A stretch of DNA of 64,000 nt, taken from positions 15,014,452-15,078,451 of the forward strand of contig NC_049988.1 in the NCBI RefSeq assembly GCF_000003815.2, read 5' to 3'. Below are positions 26,301-41,300 of the stretch, piece by piece. The stretch comes from Branchiostoma floridae (lineage: Eukaryota; Chordata; Leptocardii; Amphioxiformes; Branchiostomatidae). Below the pieces are notes generated by a model, which saw only the letters and a program-made list of their open reading frames with translations, searched no databases and had not been told where the DNA came from. Made by a program: the position numbers and the translations under genes. Within the stretch, counting starts at the first letter, position 1, and every line of letters starts with the position of its first letter.

Positions 26301-29300
26301 AAAAGAAAGTTTCTTTCTTTTGTGTTGAAATTTTTAACTTTACATCCGTGCACAAAATAAAGCGCTTATCAACAAGCTTTCAATCAATCCTCTGATCCTT
26401 ATCAAGTTGAAATTACCTAAAGCCTATGTCACACATCCAAAACGGAAGTGTGACGTCAGCAAAGGATCAAATGTGTTTGGGAGCCGGTATCGGCCCCCAT
26501 CTCGGTTGAAGGAAGGTCGATTGGCTCTGATGTAGATGGTCTCTTCTTTTGATTTAATAAGGCTGGTGTACTTTGCAATCTAAAAAAAATCCTAGTTAAG
26601 GTAGATATTCCTCTCTTCAAAACTTCATTTAACCTCTTGACCTTGATAAAGAGATGATAAAGGAACGACAGTTGGATTGGAACCTAAAGTGCCTTTTTCT
26701 TTAAAATCACCCAACGAACTCAGCTAACTTAAACAAACAGACTTCAGACTTACTGTCTCACATTGGCTGAGACCTGGCCACGTACATGTAGCTACGTATA
26801 CGGGTGAAATGCTTTTGAATACTTTGACCAGTTTCATGCTAATCTGTTGACAACATTGTTTCCAGCTTGTAGACAGTCTAGGATTTAAATATTTATGTAC
26901 TTATGGGGGCCAATGCAAGTTTCAAGTTGTCTTTGTTCTGTATGTAATACTCTACCGTGCTAGACTTTCTCGTAAGATTTAGATTTACCGTTTGAACCTA
27001 ATTATTCTCGATCACAAGGCGTTTTCCTAATTTCACTTTAAATTTGAGGTATCATCCATCCCAGATTGCCCTTCGAACAGAATTAACCGGATGAGATTCC
27101 TTATTCTTACTGTCTTTCCACGACAGGCATGTCTTAAAACCTCTCAAGAAACATTGTTTGACAGGACCTTCATGCCCAAACAATTGTCTCAAAATTAGTC
27201 TAGCCAGCCTGGCGCCGCATACAATGTATCTATCCTAGGGGACCACTCTTAGTCTTACATACACTCCATGGTTAACTTCATGCCTTTTTCCAGCATTTTG
27301 CAAAGCACAAAGGCTGGAATGGGTGTTAATGTAAGTCGATCAAAGCTTTTCATAGAGTAAATCAACATGAAACATGACACTCACATAAAAGCTTTCGTAA
27401 AGGTTCCATTTTTCCTGGAAGTATGTTTACGCATACTTAACGAATCATTAACGTGTGCTCCAAGATTGTGTAAAGTTTCGTACAGTTTCATCAGTTTCTA
27501 TCATTCAGCGACATACAGTCGTACGTAATACAGTAATGACATTGGAAATATTATCCAGGCACGAGGGAAATGATGGATATGGTGTGGATGTGAATGTTTC
27601 AGCACAGCCGTTACTCTAAGGACATCAGTTTGTTAACACGAAGACGTACTGCTTTGCTAAGTACTTCTAAAAGACGCCAAATTAATCCCCGGTTGCTGTT
27701 GGCTCGCTGCCAAATGTAGACTCCTGCTGCACTGCTCCGGAAAGGATTTCAGGCACCACTAGATTTTAGAGCTTTTATTCCCTTACAAGGAACTCCAAGC
27801 CTAAGTAATTAGAGTTGAAATGCGGAAAAGACTACCTCCCTAATCCTCTCCTCAGGGTATGTGTAGAAAGTACTTTTTGTCGGGTTTAATTGTAATCGCT
27901 GTTCTCTACGTTCATTATGAAATTGTACTCTACTACTGATTGATGGCCCATTAGCCGTTTGGAGGAGAAGGACGTCAATAATCAAATGAAGGCACTGACT
28001 GTTTCACTTACTCTATCAGCCATCCACCCATATCCATCCATCGTCGTGTCATTTTATCTATTAACGAAGGGTAATTTTAGAACCGAAACGAGTGACACAT
28101 TTGATTGGAACTACGTCGTTTTTACATGAGCGAGAGATATTGTACATGTAGCTTTAAATGTTCATAACTTCAAATCGCATTTATTTTTTTCGGACGGAAT
28201 GCTAACCAATAGACACCATGCCTGATGACACCCTCATCTGAAACACGTCAGTGGAACCCATGACGCTTATTAACAAGGTGTCAATGGATCAAACACCTTC
28301 CAGTCTACCATTGCTTTCGTATATAGAAAGCCTTAGAGTTATCGGCACATGAAACCTAAGTATGGTGCCTACTAAGAAATCGGTTACAATCAACGTATAT
28401 TGGGATGGTTGTGCATTTGTCGTGCAAAATTCAGGTGTCCGGTTACTGAAAAGTATGCCTAAGATAACTGTTGACGGTTGGTTATACAACAGTCTGCTTG
28501 AAAAATTTACATCAGAGACGTACCAAGAATGTTACAGCGCCATAAGTTATCACTTGCCAAACATCATTACTGCAACAAAGCTTTTGGAGCAGATCCAATG
28601 CTCAAACCACTAACTCTTTGTGAGAACCTGCCAGTCAATGATTGATCATCGTCTGCATGCTACAACATCAGCTATCTAACCATCTTAACAATACTCGGGT
28701 TCCATTGGAATGCTTTTGACTACTTCTATCCGTAAACATCTTACAGGGATTTGCATACGGTAGCAAATGAAAGTGGTGAGATCTAGCTATAGATTACCTG
28801 GAGGCTCGAGCAGACGAAAGCTCACACATAAGTCTGCGATGAGACAATGAGGTGATCAGACAGCCTGAGTATCGATGATTGGCACAGATCGATAGCCGAG
28901 ATGTATTTGGACAGCCTGTTATTTTTCCTGGGAGCAAAATGCAATGGCCGTGTGTGTAGAGCTAGTGTTCGTCTTGCATTCGGTAGGTCGTGGGTTCGAT
29001 CCCCGGCACAATCATACCAAAGAATTTTTGTAAAAAAAAACAATATTATTGTACATACTGCTTTCTCTGCTTATCACAGGAGCACACATCACTACCAGCG
29101 TACTAGCCTATGCTGTAGTGGCTTGCATAAATGTGTGGCCAAAGGGCTACAGAAATGGGCGCCACCCCTGAGCATCTGTTACAAATGTACGGGCAAATTT
29201 AAAGTGTTGGGATCTAGCTCTTGCATCCAAGAAGTCCACAAAGAGTCAACGAAGTGATCTGACAGTCTCAACATCAATGGTTGTAAAAGATAGCCTTAAT

Positions 29301-32300
29301 GTCTACAGACAGTCTGTTATATTACCTCTGCTTCCTGGTTGACCATACATTTGCTGCTCTCTAGATGTCGGATGTGGTCTGATGATCACACATGAGGCAG
29401 TTTCTCAGAATACCTTCTACTGGCGTAGTGAAGATATGGTATCACTGATGCTGCAGAGGCTTTCCCTATTATCACTGAGGAAGATAAGGTATCATTGTCG
29501 CTGTAAATTACACGCTTCCAGACTATTCTATCACGTTTGCACACAATACACCACCTGAACAGAGTTACTGAGTTATTGCATACACATGCAGATGCATATA
29601 CTCATAAGACTTATCTCTATAGCTATCTATTCAACTTCTGTAGAAAAGAAGTTGTGCTATACCTGATCCCAGTTGCGTAATCTCTTATACGATTATACGT
29701 ACCTACATGGTACATCAAGTTACATCAAATGAACGAGGTATCTAATACCAGTGGACGGACACAACTAAGAACATCTTATCACTTGATCTGGTTGATTGAT
29801 GGCACGGAAAAACATGGCTATAACTTGGGACACTAAATCTGATGAATAAAAGTCTACCCGGCTCTCTAAAGCTTTACAGACATAAGTCGTCCTCGAGAAC
29901 TAAGCTCTGGATTGATGGAACGTCTTTGTGATGCATTGTGTCGCTAAGGAAAACATTGTAAACTTATAATATTTCGGTTCTGTGTTTGTAAACGAAACAA
30001 TAAAAAATCTCTACTTTACATATATTGCATTCCAATCTTTCTACTGGCTCTAATACATGAATGTGTACTGTGGAGATTTAGAAAACTGCATACTTCAAAC
30101 AAAGCAACAGTTGAATGCGAGACCCCTTAATGGCCCACTTCCCTTGCCGAACTACTTTCAAGAAGAAGGACTTCAAACTTGAAAGCCAGTAAAAGCCTTC
30201 TCTACAGGAAATCTTCCTCTAAGAAGACACTTTAAGTGCTGACGCTAGTATCACTTCCTTAAAAGCACTCAACACTCTATATAGCTCTGGTGAGTATAGA
30301 TCTTCGGCGGCACTACACGTGATAACGCAAGGTGAGCTGCCATCACTTACAGAAACAAAGTAAGCCATTCTATGCGGGCTTCTTAGCTTCCTGTTGAGCA
30401 ATCAAATGTCATCATTCGCTATTATTTCCCAATGAATCGACCAAGACGATGGCTCAACGCCAACAAAACTTATGAGAAAGACGTGTATACTTAGAGGAAC
30501 AAAGTAAGCCATTCTATGTGGGCTTCTTAGCTTCCTGTTTAGCAATCAAATGTCATCATTCGCTTTTTTTTCAAATGTATCGACCAATACGAAGGTTCAA
30601 CGCCAACAAAACGTATGAGGAAGACGTAAATGTTCAACGCAGACTTAAGCAAAGTGGCACACGAAGAAAGCTTTTACAGGCACTTCCATTTGCATTCACT
30701 TTACTAACATGTTGTGTGATTCATCGTCAAGAACGAGTACTTTCTGGTGACAGAAATGTTATTACTGATCTCAAAGCGTGATATTTCACGTAAAGTATGA
30801 TTTTTGTTGTTGTTTTTTCGGACTGAATAGATTGGATGAGTTGTAATGATCGTCGAAACCCCAAAACATGTACACACTGCAGCACCATCAATTACTGCTC
30901 ATCTTTATTATCAAGTGATTTCTCTGGAGGTTTAGTTAAAACTTCCAACGGTGAATCTTTGTCCTTTCTGAACGAACGTCGCCTAACGACACCATCTGCT
31001 GTGTTGAGTATACCTTCAGGCGATTTCTTCCTAGTTTCCTCATTATGATATACCGCCAGAGAAAACTTTGGAGGTAAATAAACACAAAGGAAACTTGAAG
31101 AAAAATGATGACATACGTTACTATGACCCGAAATTCGGAGTAGTTGTAAAGAGTACATATAAACTAAGTTAGTCTCAACAAGTTCAAAAGTACAGACTTC
31201 TATCGTTTACCTACAGTGATGCGGGGTTTGACAAATCGTGTATGCAGCGTTACGTTTATCCTTCCATTTGTCCATTACCATGAAGATCTATCGGGCAATG
31301 CTCCCATGTTGTCCATTTGTTTCCTGCTGCTTGGGTGAGCGGAAACATCTTTGTGACTGATAAAGGTTTTAACAAGTTGAGCCTCGAGCAGCGTGCTGCG
31401 CCCATTACTCCGGAGATGCATACATCACATCACGCCGTTACCGGCGAAGAAATGTGCAGTGGTAGCTAGGGGTGGGTACCGGTACAGAGAATTCAAGTAC
31501 AGGTACGGTCCAGGTCCAGGTACAGAAAATTCAAGTACAAGGACGCTTCAGGTCCAGGGGGGTAAGGTCCAGGTCCGGACCTGAACCTGAACTGGATCTA
31601 ACTGTGTAAGAAAAGTTGTAAATGAGTGATACTCAAAATGATGGTCCATTTCGCTACAAAGGAATCTGTTTTGTGGAGTATCCGACTCCCATTGGCGTTT
31701 TAGAATCCTATCTTCATGGAAACAGTGCTAAGTTTGACTATTTTGTTTATTTTGTTTATTTGAATTCATAACACAGTGATTGGGAGGGCAAAACAGGTTC
31801 GAACAACCTTTACAAGTTGCCCTCCCTCAACTGAATATAATGATAGCAGTCCTTTTGGTAGGCATGTTTCTGTAGCTCCTGATGGCGAGAGAAGAATATT
31901 TCTGGTTGTCCTTCGCCTCTCGAAGGTGCCGTAGCACTTGAGAGTTGTACTCGTAGGGATGTATGCACCTGCTGGACTTATACATCATCCCTACTTTTGT
32001 GTAACAATAGCAAAGCCTGCATACATCTCTATTTACTGCTACGCGAAGTGTGGTGAATGAGATAAGAGTCATTTAGTATGGAACAAATTGACGCAACATG
32101 AAACGGAGATTCTGACCAGCAAGAGAAATATATTTCTGGTTGTCCTTCACCTCTCGAAGGTGCCGCGCCGTGCTATTAAAGAGTAGTACCTGTAGGGTGG
32201 TATGTAACCTGCTGGACTCAAACATCATCCCTACCACTGCAATATGCCTGAATATGTCTTTATTTACTGCTACGCGAAGTGTGGTGAATAAGATAAGAGT

Positions 32301-35300
32301 CATTTACTTAGGAACAAATTGACGCAACATGAAACGGAGATTCTGACCAGTAAATGGATTCTATGCCAGCACTCTTGAAAGCACCCTCTACGTAACTCTT
32401 TCGAAAACAAGATTGGAGCGTTGTGAGATGCATAATGACTCAACTACCTATGATTCCTGGTGTTATAACATTACGCGGGTATTTATTTGGCTTACGCTTA
32501 TACTCATTATGTTATGGGGGCTTACCGTATCTGTGCAGTCATCTACATGACTTTTGGCAAAATTGCTCCTGAATATTACTCAAAATTATCACAAATGAAA
32601 TTTTGAAGGACCTGGTGACACTTTCATGTCTTACATACGTGGAGAGTCTATATGTGGTAAAATTATGAATAGAGATGGAAGATAATAGTAGCATCCGTTG
32701 GTGTAATTATTTACATAGTACCCATGAGGAACCCTCCGTTCATTTTGGCACCAGCCCAAATATGTACTTTACAATGACGTTCTCGGGAAATTCCTGAGAG
32801 ATCATGGACTAAGGCATGGCTCTCGGCGATAATCATAACAAACTACATCTACTGTGATGGAAAAAGGATGTACACTCAATCATCAAGTTGTAACACGGAA
32901 CTTTTATTCTCACACGTGTGCCTTTATTCAGTCGAAACTGTAAAAACATAAAGAATCGTATCGTTTTATGTACTCTAAAGCTTCGGAATCTAACCCAGCA
33001 CCAGACTCCCTTTAAACGGAAAGATACATGGGGTGTTAACGACAAATGGTTGACATTAGATAAATCGATTCACGCCTGCGTTACTGTCTGTAGTGCTAAT
33101 CGTTAAGCACTGCCATTCTTTCTGAATGCAACACTATCGGCGATGCGGTGCTTTTGTAAGGATATAAAGTGCATTACGTAAAGTATCTTATCAATCACAA
33201 TGTGGGGATGAGTGTGCATAGCTCTTGAACCTGTGACCTCCCTATTCATAGAGCCTGTTCATTGCCCACAACTGGTCAATAGTGGCTGATTGATGTAGCT
33301 GTGATTTGTTGAAGAACTTAAGCTTTGGGTGCTGAAACATACATCCTACCAGCACCCAGCTCCGCTTTCTTCAAAGCCCACCAAAGCATCTCTTGCAAAT
33401 ACAGACACTTTGTTCGAGAAGTTGAACGGCAGTTAGATCCACACGTACGCCGTAAGTAAAGATTTTATCTCACTTCCCCAGATCGATCGACGCCGTTTGT
33501 GGGGCTCCCTTCGATGCAATCTCGTCACTCATGTTCATGTCCGTTTGGAAGTTCTGTATATTACGCCGTGGGGCAGTAGTGTGTGTTTTTATGTATTGTG
33601 AAATATTTCAATGCCTTTATGCTGTGCTAAGTCCTGCTTTTATTGATTGCCCACACTTGATTACATCGTCCTTTTTGGCATATCAGATTGCAGTTTGCTG
33701 TCAGCACTGCTGGACAGGTCCTCAACGGCATCGATTTACAGACAAAGATTCAAACACCTCTTAAGTTGATGCATTGTACCAGCCGCCAGGCATAGACATG
33801 ATCAATACCCTACGTTGCGTTTGACCAAGAGTTCATTGTCCCCATATGTAAGTCTGCATCAGACCAAAACTTTTCTCTTTGTACCAACACAATACCGTCC
33901 AGACGACACTACAATATGAAATCCCAAGAAAGCTAGTAAGGCAATTACCTGAGGTGCTCACACAAAGAACATATTTGAAACTTGGTTATCACATGTTAAA
34001 GGGACTCAATATGAAATGACTGCATCCTATAGCAAGGTTTAAATGGGTACCACTAAAGCCCAGTGTGTGAGTTTGGCCATGGGTCATTGCTTGCTGCCTG
34101 TCTACAACATTGGAGCAGATCCAAACTAGATTTCGTATGATATTTCCTCTCCTTACATCCCGACTGTTCAAATGTGGACAAATATCAGTGCAAACTACAG
34201 GACAAAAACAACTTCCATTTCCACGGAAACAAATATCCAGTATCAGTTGCAATAGAGACATGCAAAGTGTTCCCCATTGCAAAGTACTCGTATGCATTTT
34301 GCCGAAATTTGTATTTCTGTAGATTTGTGACATGTTTTGCTTTCCAGCCATCGCTAAAAAAGCAACATACTGTTCTTATGGATAACACAGCTCCTTGTAT
34401 CCTCTTTAGATCATGCAATTAACCTTTGACAGTAAAGCACTCACACGCTATCCTGTAAGCCCCAAAGGCCTTTAAACTTCTAGCAGCTTTGATCTATAGG
34501 CTTTGAAAGTTCACAAGTAAGCTCTATGTAATGCGGTACGGGAATACTCATTAAATTTTACATTCAACGTGATTGATAGGTTACTTTCCAGTCGGTTGTT
34601 TTATCATTGGCTCATTTTAGCCAAGGGGTATATACGAGTAACAGTCGTAAAATATACAGCCTATAGGTCTGTGCAAGATTTTATTTGCAACCAGGGAAGT
34701 CATGACTGGATTCGTCATTCATCTTTCTGTGAAGAACGCAAATGGATCGGAGAGATATGTAGCTATCTTCCCTGTCTAATTAGGTTTTCTGAACCATTTT
34801 GTAATGATGTTTCTTTTATGACATTCTAATGCTGTTAAAGTATTTAACAGTGGGGATAATCATAGTGATCCATCATGAAGGTATGACAATGAAAAGTCTT
34901 TGAAACGTTGCTAATTCCGTGACAGGGAGGAATTAAAAGATGCCAATAAATCCCATGTTTAAGCACACGGAACGCATAAGTTATTGCTGATTGATATGAC
35001 TACTTTATCGACAAAGTATTTAAGCTCGCGGGGATTTGATTTCGCGGTAGCGGGGGAAAGGATTTGGTTTTAAGTTCGCGGCTGCACCATGCACTGTTGT
35101 CTCTTAATACCATTGGTAAATTAAATGTTTGCGGTGGTTTTAAGTTCGCGGTGAAGTGACCACCGCAAAAACCGCGAACATTAAACCATTGCGAAAGTAT
35201 CTGCATTTACAGTAACACAAGAAGTAAAACGACAACATAAAGTTAAACGTTGCTAAGTCCGTGACAGGGATGGGTTAATGAGATGCCAATAAATCCCATG

Positions 35301-38300
35301 TTTAAGCACACAGAACGCATAAGTTATTGTTGATGAATTTGGCTACTTTATCGACGAAGTAACACAAGAAGTATGAGTAACAACAACATGAAGTGAAACG
35401 TGAGTATCTTCTTTGTAGTTGCGCGATCGGGAGTAGGAGGAACCCCTTACATCCTTGGGCGGAAGTCCTCCTAGGAGACGGAAACTCCAAATAATAAACC
35501 TGCATCTGCTGGGGCCGTCTTACGTGGCAAACAGTTATGTCCCTATAGGACTTAGTGCGCTAGTAGATGAGAGGGTGGAGAAGGGAGTGCACACCCTCCT
35601 TCACCTTAAAAAGTCACGTGCAGGCCAGGTAGACTGGTCGTCTAATCAACCTTGTCTGCCTACCATTGATCTTCGGATACGAAGAAACAGCCATCAATCT
35701 TCTTTGTAGTAGTCAATAGTTTGTGACTCATTCGTTTGGCTCAGAGGGCGACTGACTACCAGCATCACATTGTAGATGGAAACTGGGTTTGCTGGATAAT
35801 GAACTCTTTGTAGGGGTATAATCATAATGGTAACGCTAGTTCACCTTTATCCGCGAGGTAACCTATATCCATTGTTCTTTAAAAAAACGGTTATTCTTCA
35901 ATAGACGGACATTGATTACAGAGTCAACAATATTTTCAAAACATTGCAGTTTGAAACCATCATCTGACGACTTGGTATCTCTAAATACTAGCTTTGCCCC
36001 CCACAACTTGTTTAAACTTTGAAAATACAACATTGCAAACGACTGCACATGATTAACTAGCTATCTGGACGCATCATATTTTACCATGATTAAAGATGAT
36101 ATCCCTCCGCCATCATAAAACTTTGCATCTCTACAGATGGTTCGTTCCCTAATGGCCCCTAGAAAAAGTATTTTCACCCTAAGGGAATCCATCTGCACAC
36201 TGTTCTGGTACATTACGCTTTACATTAGCGGAGCACTGTTTTACGTCTCAATGCACCTTCTGTCAAGGACGCAGATTGTCAACATACGGCTTCGAGAATA
36301 AACTAAGTAAGAAGCCCACGGGAGAGAGTAATGCATCTGCATGTCGTAAAAATGTCAGAATCCCCTACTGTGTCGGGATGACTTTAATCATTACAGTACA
36401 CATCATTGGCTATGTTATGGTACTTAATGTACTGTTGTGTTATGGCAGTTGATTCACAATAAAGTAGATAACATCGAACACAGCTGACGGCAACTTACGC
36501 CCATTCATCAATCCATTACTGTTGATGTGCATTTACTCCGCTCCATTAGTAGTAACTTGCTTGTAACATGCGCTTCTTTGTTGTAGACATAAGCGGTAAT
36601 GTACTTGATGTATAGGTGGTCTTCCTTTGGTTGATACTGGATATGCTTACCATAGCAATCTACAGTAGAGGCCATTTAATTGCACATCCTATTTGCCACT
36701 GTATTTTGTGCAATTATCCGGATGGTGCAACAAAGCGAAGTTATCCAGCTGGACCGCACTGGTTTGGAATTTGGTTATTCCATACAATCAACAGAAGTGG
36801 CCTTTACTGTCCTTGTTTACAATAAAGGTCAAACTAACTGATATGTACAATACCAATCCATAAAACGCCCTGTCCAAGCTTAGAACGGGGATTTTTTGCT
36901 ACCATTACTGCTGGATTAAATGTACGCTACCTTTCTTTGTACGTTTCTTTCTTTCATTAACGTGGTAGAAAAACATAGATTTATTTATCTAACTTACTCA
37001 CTGAACAGTACACGCTATTATACATTTCTCAGTTTTGTTAATTATGTATAATTTTTCCATATGATGTTACGCATTGTATCATGTTTTGTTATCTAAGGCC
37101 ACCTTGGAAATCATCAGATATTGCTGAAGGGGCCAGACAGGAGTCCGTCAAATAAATAAATGAATTATGCTTGATGATATCGCTTTCAGAGGGAGAAAAC
37201 ATTTCTGGTAACCCCAATCTGTCAATGGATGACATGGCTGTCAGATCTATAACAACTCCGCTCCATTATTTCAAACGTTAGGACGGTCTCAATAAGATAT
37301 AAAAGTGATCTTTTGACCATGTTTGCTCGACAAGATTCTTTGTAATTTGATATGGCATACCAAGCTGATGTTGAGCTATGTTCGCCTGGCTGAATATTCA
37401 ACAGAAAACTGCCACACTTCTTAGTTTCAGTTTTCTATGATTAATAATCAAACAGATTGGGTGGTAAGGAAAAACGAGCATTGGCCCCTTTCGCAAATCT
37501 TACGACAATGGTGAAATTGAACGTTCTCTTAAAAAGAATGTTTGAAAACGTATTAGACTTAGTATTCGTCATTAGAGATTTCACAGTACATTCATATTGA
37601 ATCCTGGGACCACACTTTCTCAGGAGTCTTGATCTTCTTGATACCACACATGGCGTCTACTTAGTGAGAGGAGTAAAGTTGGCAATCTACAGTATGGCGC
37701 ATCAATCCTCTCTTAACCGGGGCCTGGGGGGGGGGGGGATGTGGAGTACCAGCAATCTTTGATCTATTGCTGACGTGACTTGTACGTGTGCATCATGACA
37801 CTGACATACGCTGAACAGCTTTAATTCTCAGCATACTGAATCAAAATTTTGTTCGTGTCCCCTAACTACAGTGTCGTTGAACGGCAGACCAGGAGTACAG
37901 GTCCAACGGTTTGCAGTCCAGGCCCGAGAAATCAACAGTTACCATTCCGTGGGAACCTTCGTCAATCAGCCCACTGCTGGTAAGATGTCAGTTTATGTTG
38001 AACGATGATCATGAGTTGATTTCTTGATCATGAGTAAGTGGCATACTAACTTGACTAATTTGCTATAGCTTGACGTTATCCACCTTGCCAATGGTGCGAA
38101 ATATGCACCGTACTTTGAATGGTAGATGACGCCATTTGTCATGATCTTAGCTCAACCTAGGTAATGTGTTTTCGTGCTACAATATTTTGCAGCCGTAAAC
38201 AAACTTGATGGCTGCAAAAGAACCACAGAAAAGTTGGCGTAATGGCCAGATCTTCCTTACACATATGTGGTCACTTGTCCAGGTCTACTGTATTCTAACA

Positions 38301-41300
38301 TTGGAAGCTTTAAAGTTTTAAAGCGCTGGTCTTGCTGTTGTTAACGTTCTTTTCCATGTACCCAGCTCAAACTATCGGATGTGGTCACCAGAACGACACC
38401 ATCATCAGTCTCCCTGGTAACGTCACTGCGACAACAAACCTGAGCCTGACGTGGGCAGCTCCCAACCACACAGGCATCGGGGACGTAGAGTTTATGTGAG
38501 TGGACAAAATGCAACGTAATATCATCAGAATATCTTAAGTGCAATATTCTGTCGCAAAATGACAATCCATTGCTATGTGTTCATCTTTGTATCTACGTTC
38601 CTTGTTTCATTTTCTGACATATTGATTCTTGTTTGCCGCACATAACGTGACGATAACTCGTGTGTTGCTATCGCGTAATAATGAGGTCCTTATACCTCCC
38701 TCACATTAGGCGAAAANNNNNNNNNNNNNNNNNNNNNNNNNNNNNNNNNNNNNNNNNNNNNNNNNNNNNNNNNNNNNNNNNNNNNNNNNNNNNNNNNNNN
38801 NNNNNNNNNNNNNNNNTACCTCACATTAGACGAAAAGCGATCGGACGACGAGTCTGCGAGCTCTAAATGACGAGGAGGCATGACTCTGCTGCCGCCAAAG
38901 AAGTGGCAGAGTTCCCCCCTCCCGTCAGGGTCATGCCTCCTCGTAATTTAGAGCTCGCAGACTCGTCGTCCGATCGATTTTCGTATTAAGTGACTCCAAC
39001 TGCATATGCGCTGGGAAATGCTTTGTGGGTAATATGTCAAAGGTGAAGGCCCCTATCTTGTAAACAGCTCTCGTATGAACTATATGCTAGATGCATGTCC
39101 CGGTGTTGTTGTTTTTTTTAATGTTTCAGTGGCCTTTACATGTCACACAGTATATTGAACACAGTGTATTTACCGTACAAGTGCAGTTCGAGCAATGAAC
39201 CTCCTTAGTAATAATTTTTATACGACGTATATAATGGCTATATAGATGTTGGTCTTACAGTCATTTCTCTGTCCCAATTACGATCAGGTATAAAGTGAGT
39301 AATTTTGTATCATGTTTCCATAGAGCCAACGTCAGACAGGTTGGAGATGCAAGCTGGGCTAGACTGAAGTCAAGACAAGTCAGACAAATAGGTAAATCAG
39401 TTTCTACTTTTTTTATCAAAAAGTATCTTACGTCACATACGTCGTAGGTCACCGTACGATTTTGATGTAAAAATTTTCAACACCCTGCGACAGCCTTTTC
39501 TGTATAAGACAGCTAAAACTTTTCACGACATATGTATAATTATCCTAGCCTCTAGATAAGAGTTTATAGTCATTCTTACTAGCTAGTTTTAACAGTCAAA
39601 CTTACAGAGGCGGTAAGTCTTGTTTACTTAAAGACATGCTTTCAAACGCCAGTGGGAGCCCACCAAACACATATCTTTGTAGTAAAATGGATAATTATTT
39701 TCAGTATCGCCTATTCCCAAGTTTTTACCATCAGGCCTAGGTTCAGGTCCAAACCTAAGCCTGATCTTCTTGACCTGAACCGGACCTGGACCCGGACTCT
39801 GTACCGATATCCACCTCTATTTCCTTTTAGTGCAGGTGACGTCACGTCCCGGAAATCTTTGGACACTTTCAGCCCATCGCAAACAAACAGAACACAACAC
39901 CTTTGAATAGCCTTTAAAGCCATAGAAAATGTATCCACTTTTCGTTAATGGCATCCGGCAAGTAACCCCTCTGCGCGACTAACGTCTTACTAGTGAATAT
40001 CCCGTCGTCTAAGAGCAATTTGTCCACCTCCTTCTAGGTCTCCTTCCGGTCCCATGTTGATAGTTCCCCTTCTGAGCTTTTCACGGGCAGTTTGTCTTTT
40101 CGCCTTCCAAGAAAACCTGATATTTAGGAACCCTGTGAAGGCCGTGACTCCAAAAATCTTCCGTATAACGGAAAGCGAGGGCGACAGCGGGAAGTCGCAA
40201 TATGGATGGTAGTACCAGCAGCATTTCCGGCTCCGCTTAGCACTGATTTTAGGGTATAAATTTTAGCTTTAAGGTGGTATCTCACTGCACTTGCGGCACC
40301 GGTGCGGCACTGCGTGGTTCGTTCACTGCGGCAGTGTTGTGTTATTTTCGTCGATTTTTTCATAATCTAGATATTGCGTAATACGTAAAAGTATTGCTTA
40401 GACGACAAAAATACACAAAACGTAAGAAAATTCGTTCTTTATCTCTGAAATTTGTTGAGTATTTTTCTATCCTCGCAGTGTGGTGAAATACCACCTTTAC
40501 AGGGTACTAGTATGTCATTTACATGAATTTTTGCGACGCCTGAGGGGCGGAGCCGTTGGTACAACTGCTAGTTTTTTATCGTAAAGAAGTAAATCAGACA
40601 TATTTGCGTACACAACAATAAAACTAGAGTTCCACGAACACATACCTTTGCCAAATAAACCAGGTTTGTTATGTAGAATGATGTCTGTAGACAAATGCGT
40701 TACTCATTTCATTTTCTTCATAATTATATGCTTGGAGTTGGTTTATAAAATTTCGGCATTGATTATGCAAATTAGATCCCAAGTTACAATTAATTGATAT
40801 CAAATGGTATCAAGCATTACTTAAGCTATCAGCATACCAAAAATGATGATAATCCTTTGATCCATTCTTGACTTATTCTCTTTCAAAGTCTTTAAATACA
40901 CCTCTTACTCTCTTCCCTCTTTCTCAGTTACATATGTGACAACTTTGATGAAAGTACTAATAATGGAATGCAGCGGATTTATGAACTTTTCCTAATCAAT
41001 TATGCAAATTAGCTGTTAATTTACATAATAAGTATCACATTATATAAGTCTTCATTTAGGCTATCTACATGCCAAAAATCATGACGATCCGTCAACACGT
41101 TCATATTTTCTCATTAATTATGCAAATAAGATCATCATGCAAGATAAATATGTATTGACATTTCTCTCTTTCTCAGCTACATATGTGACAAGTTTTAAAG
41201 TCCTATCATGGAATGTAGTGAATTTATAAAATATCCTCATTAATTATGCAAATTAGCTGTTGATTTGCATAGTTGGTATCTCATTATGTAGGTCTTCACT

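Larger units (their letters stand above)
15148..37871 (+). other. 22.7-kb first intron of the Reeler-DOMON gene
   Basis: Bounded by the GTAGGT donor at 15148 and the acceptor at 37870-37871. It contains no exon I can support. It holds tandem duplications (16.2, 16.7-18.0, 18.4-18.76, 21.5, 25.5, 30.4, 31.9, 34.9 kb), a (TA)n run, two SINE heads, a TA-flanked DNA element and part of a GGTACC-rich repeat family. Stretches 18.8-21.4, 23.3-25.4, 26.0-28.9, 29.1-30.3 and 32.4-34.9 kb show nothing I can name. Confidence 0.75.

Noticed and set aside
28941-29012. Functional tRNA gene
   Set aside because: The B box is good but the acceptor stem does not pair and the A-box region is irregular, so a SINE head fits better.
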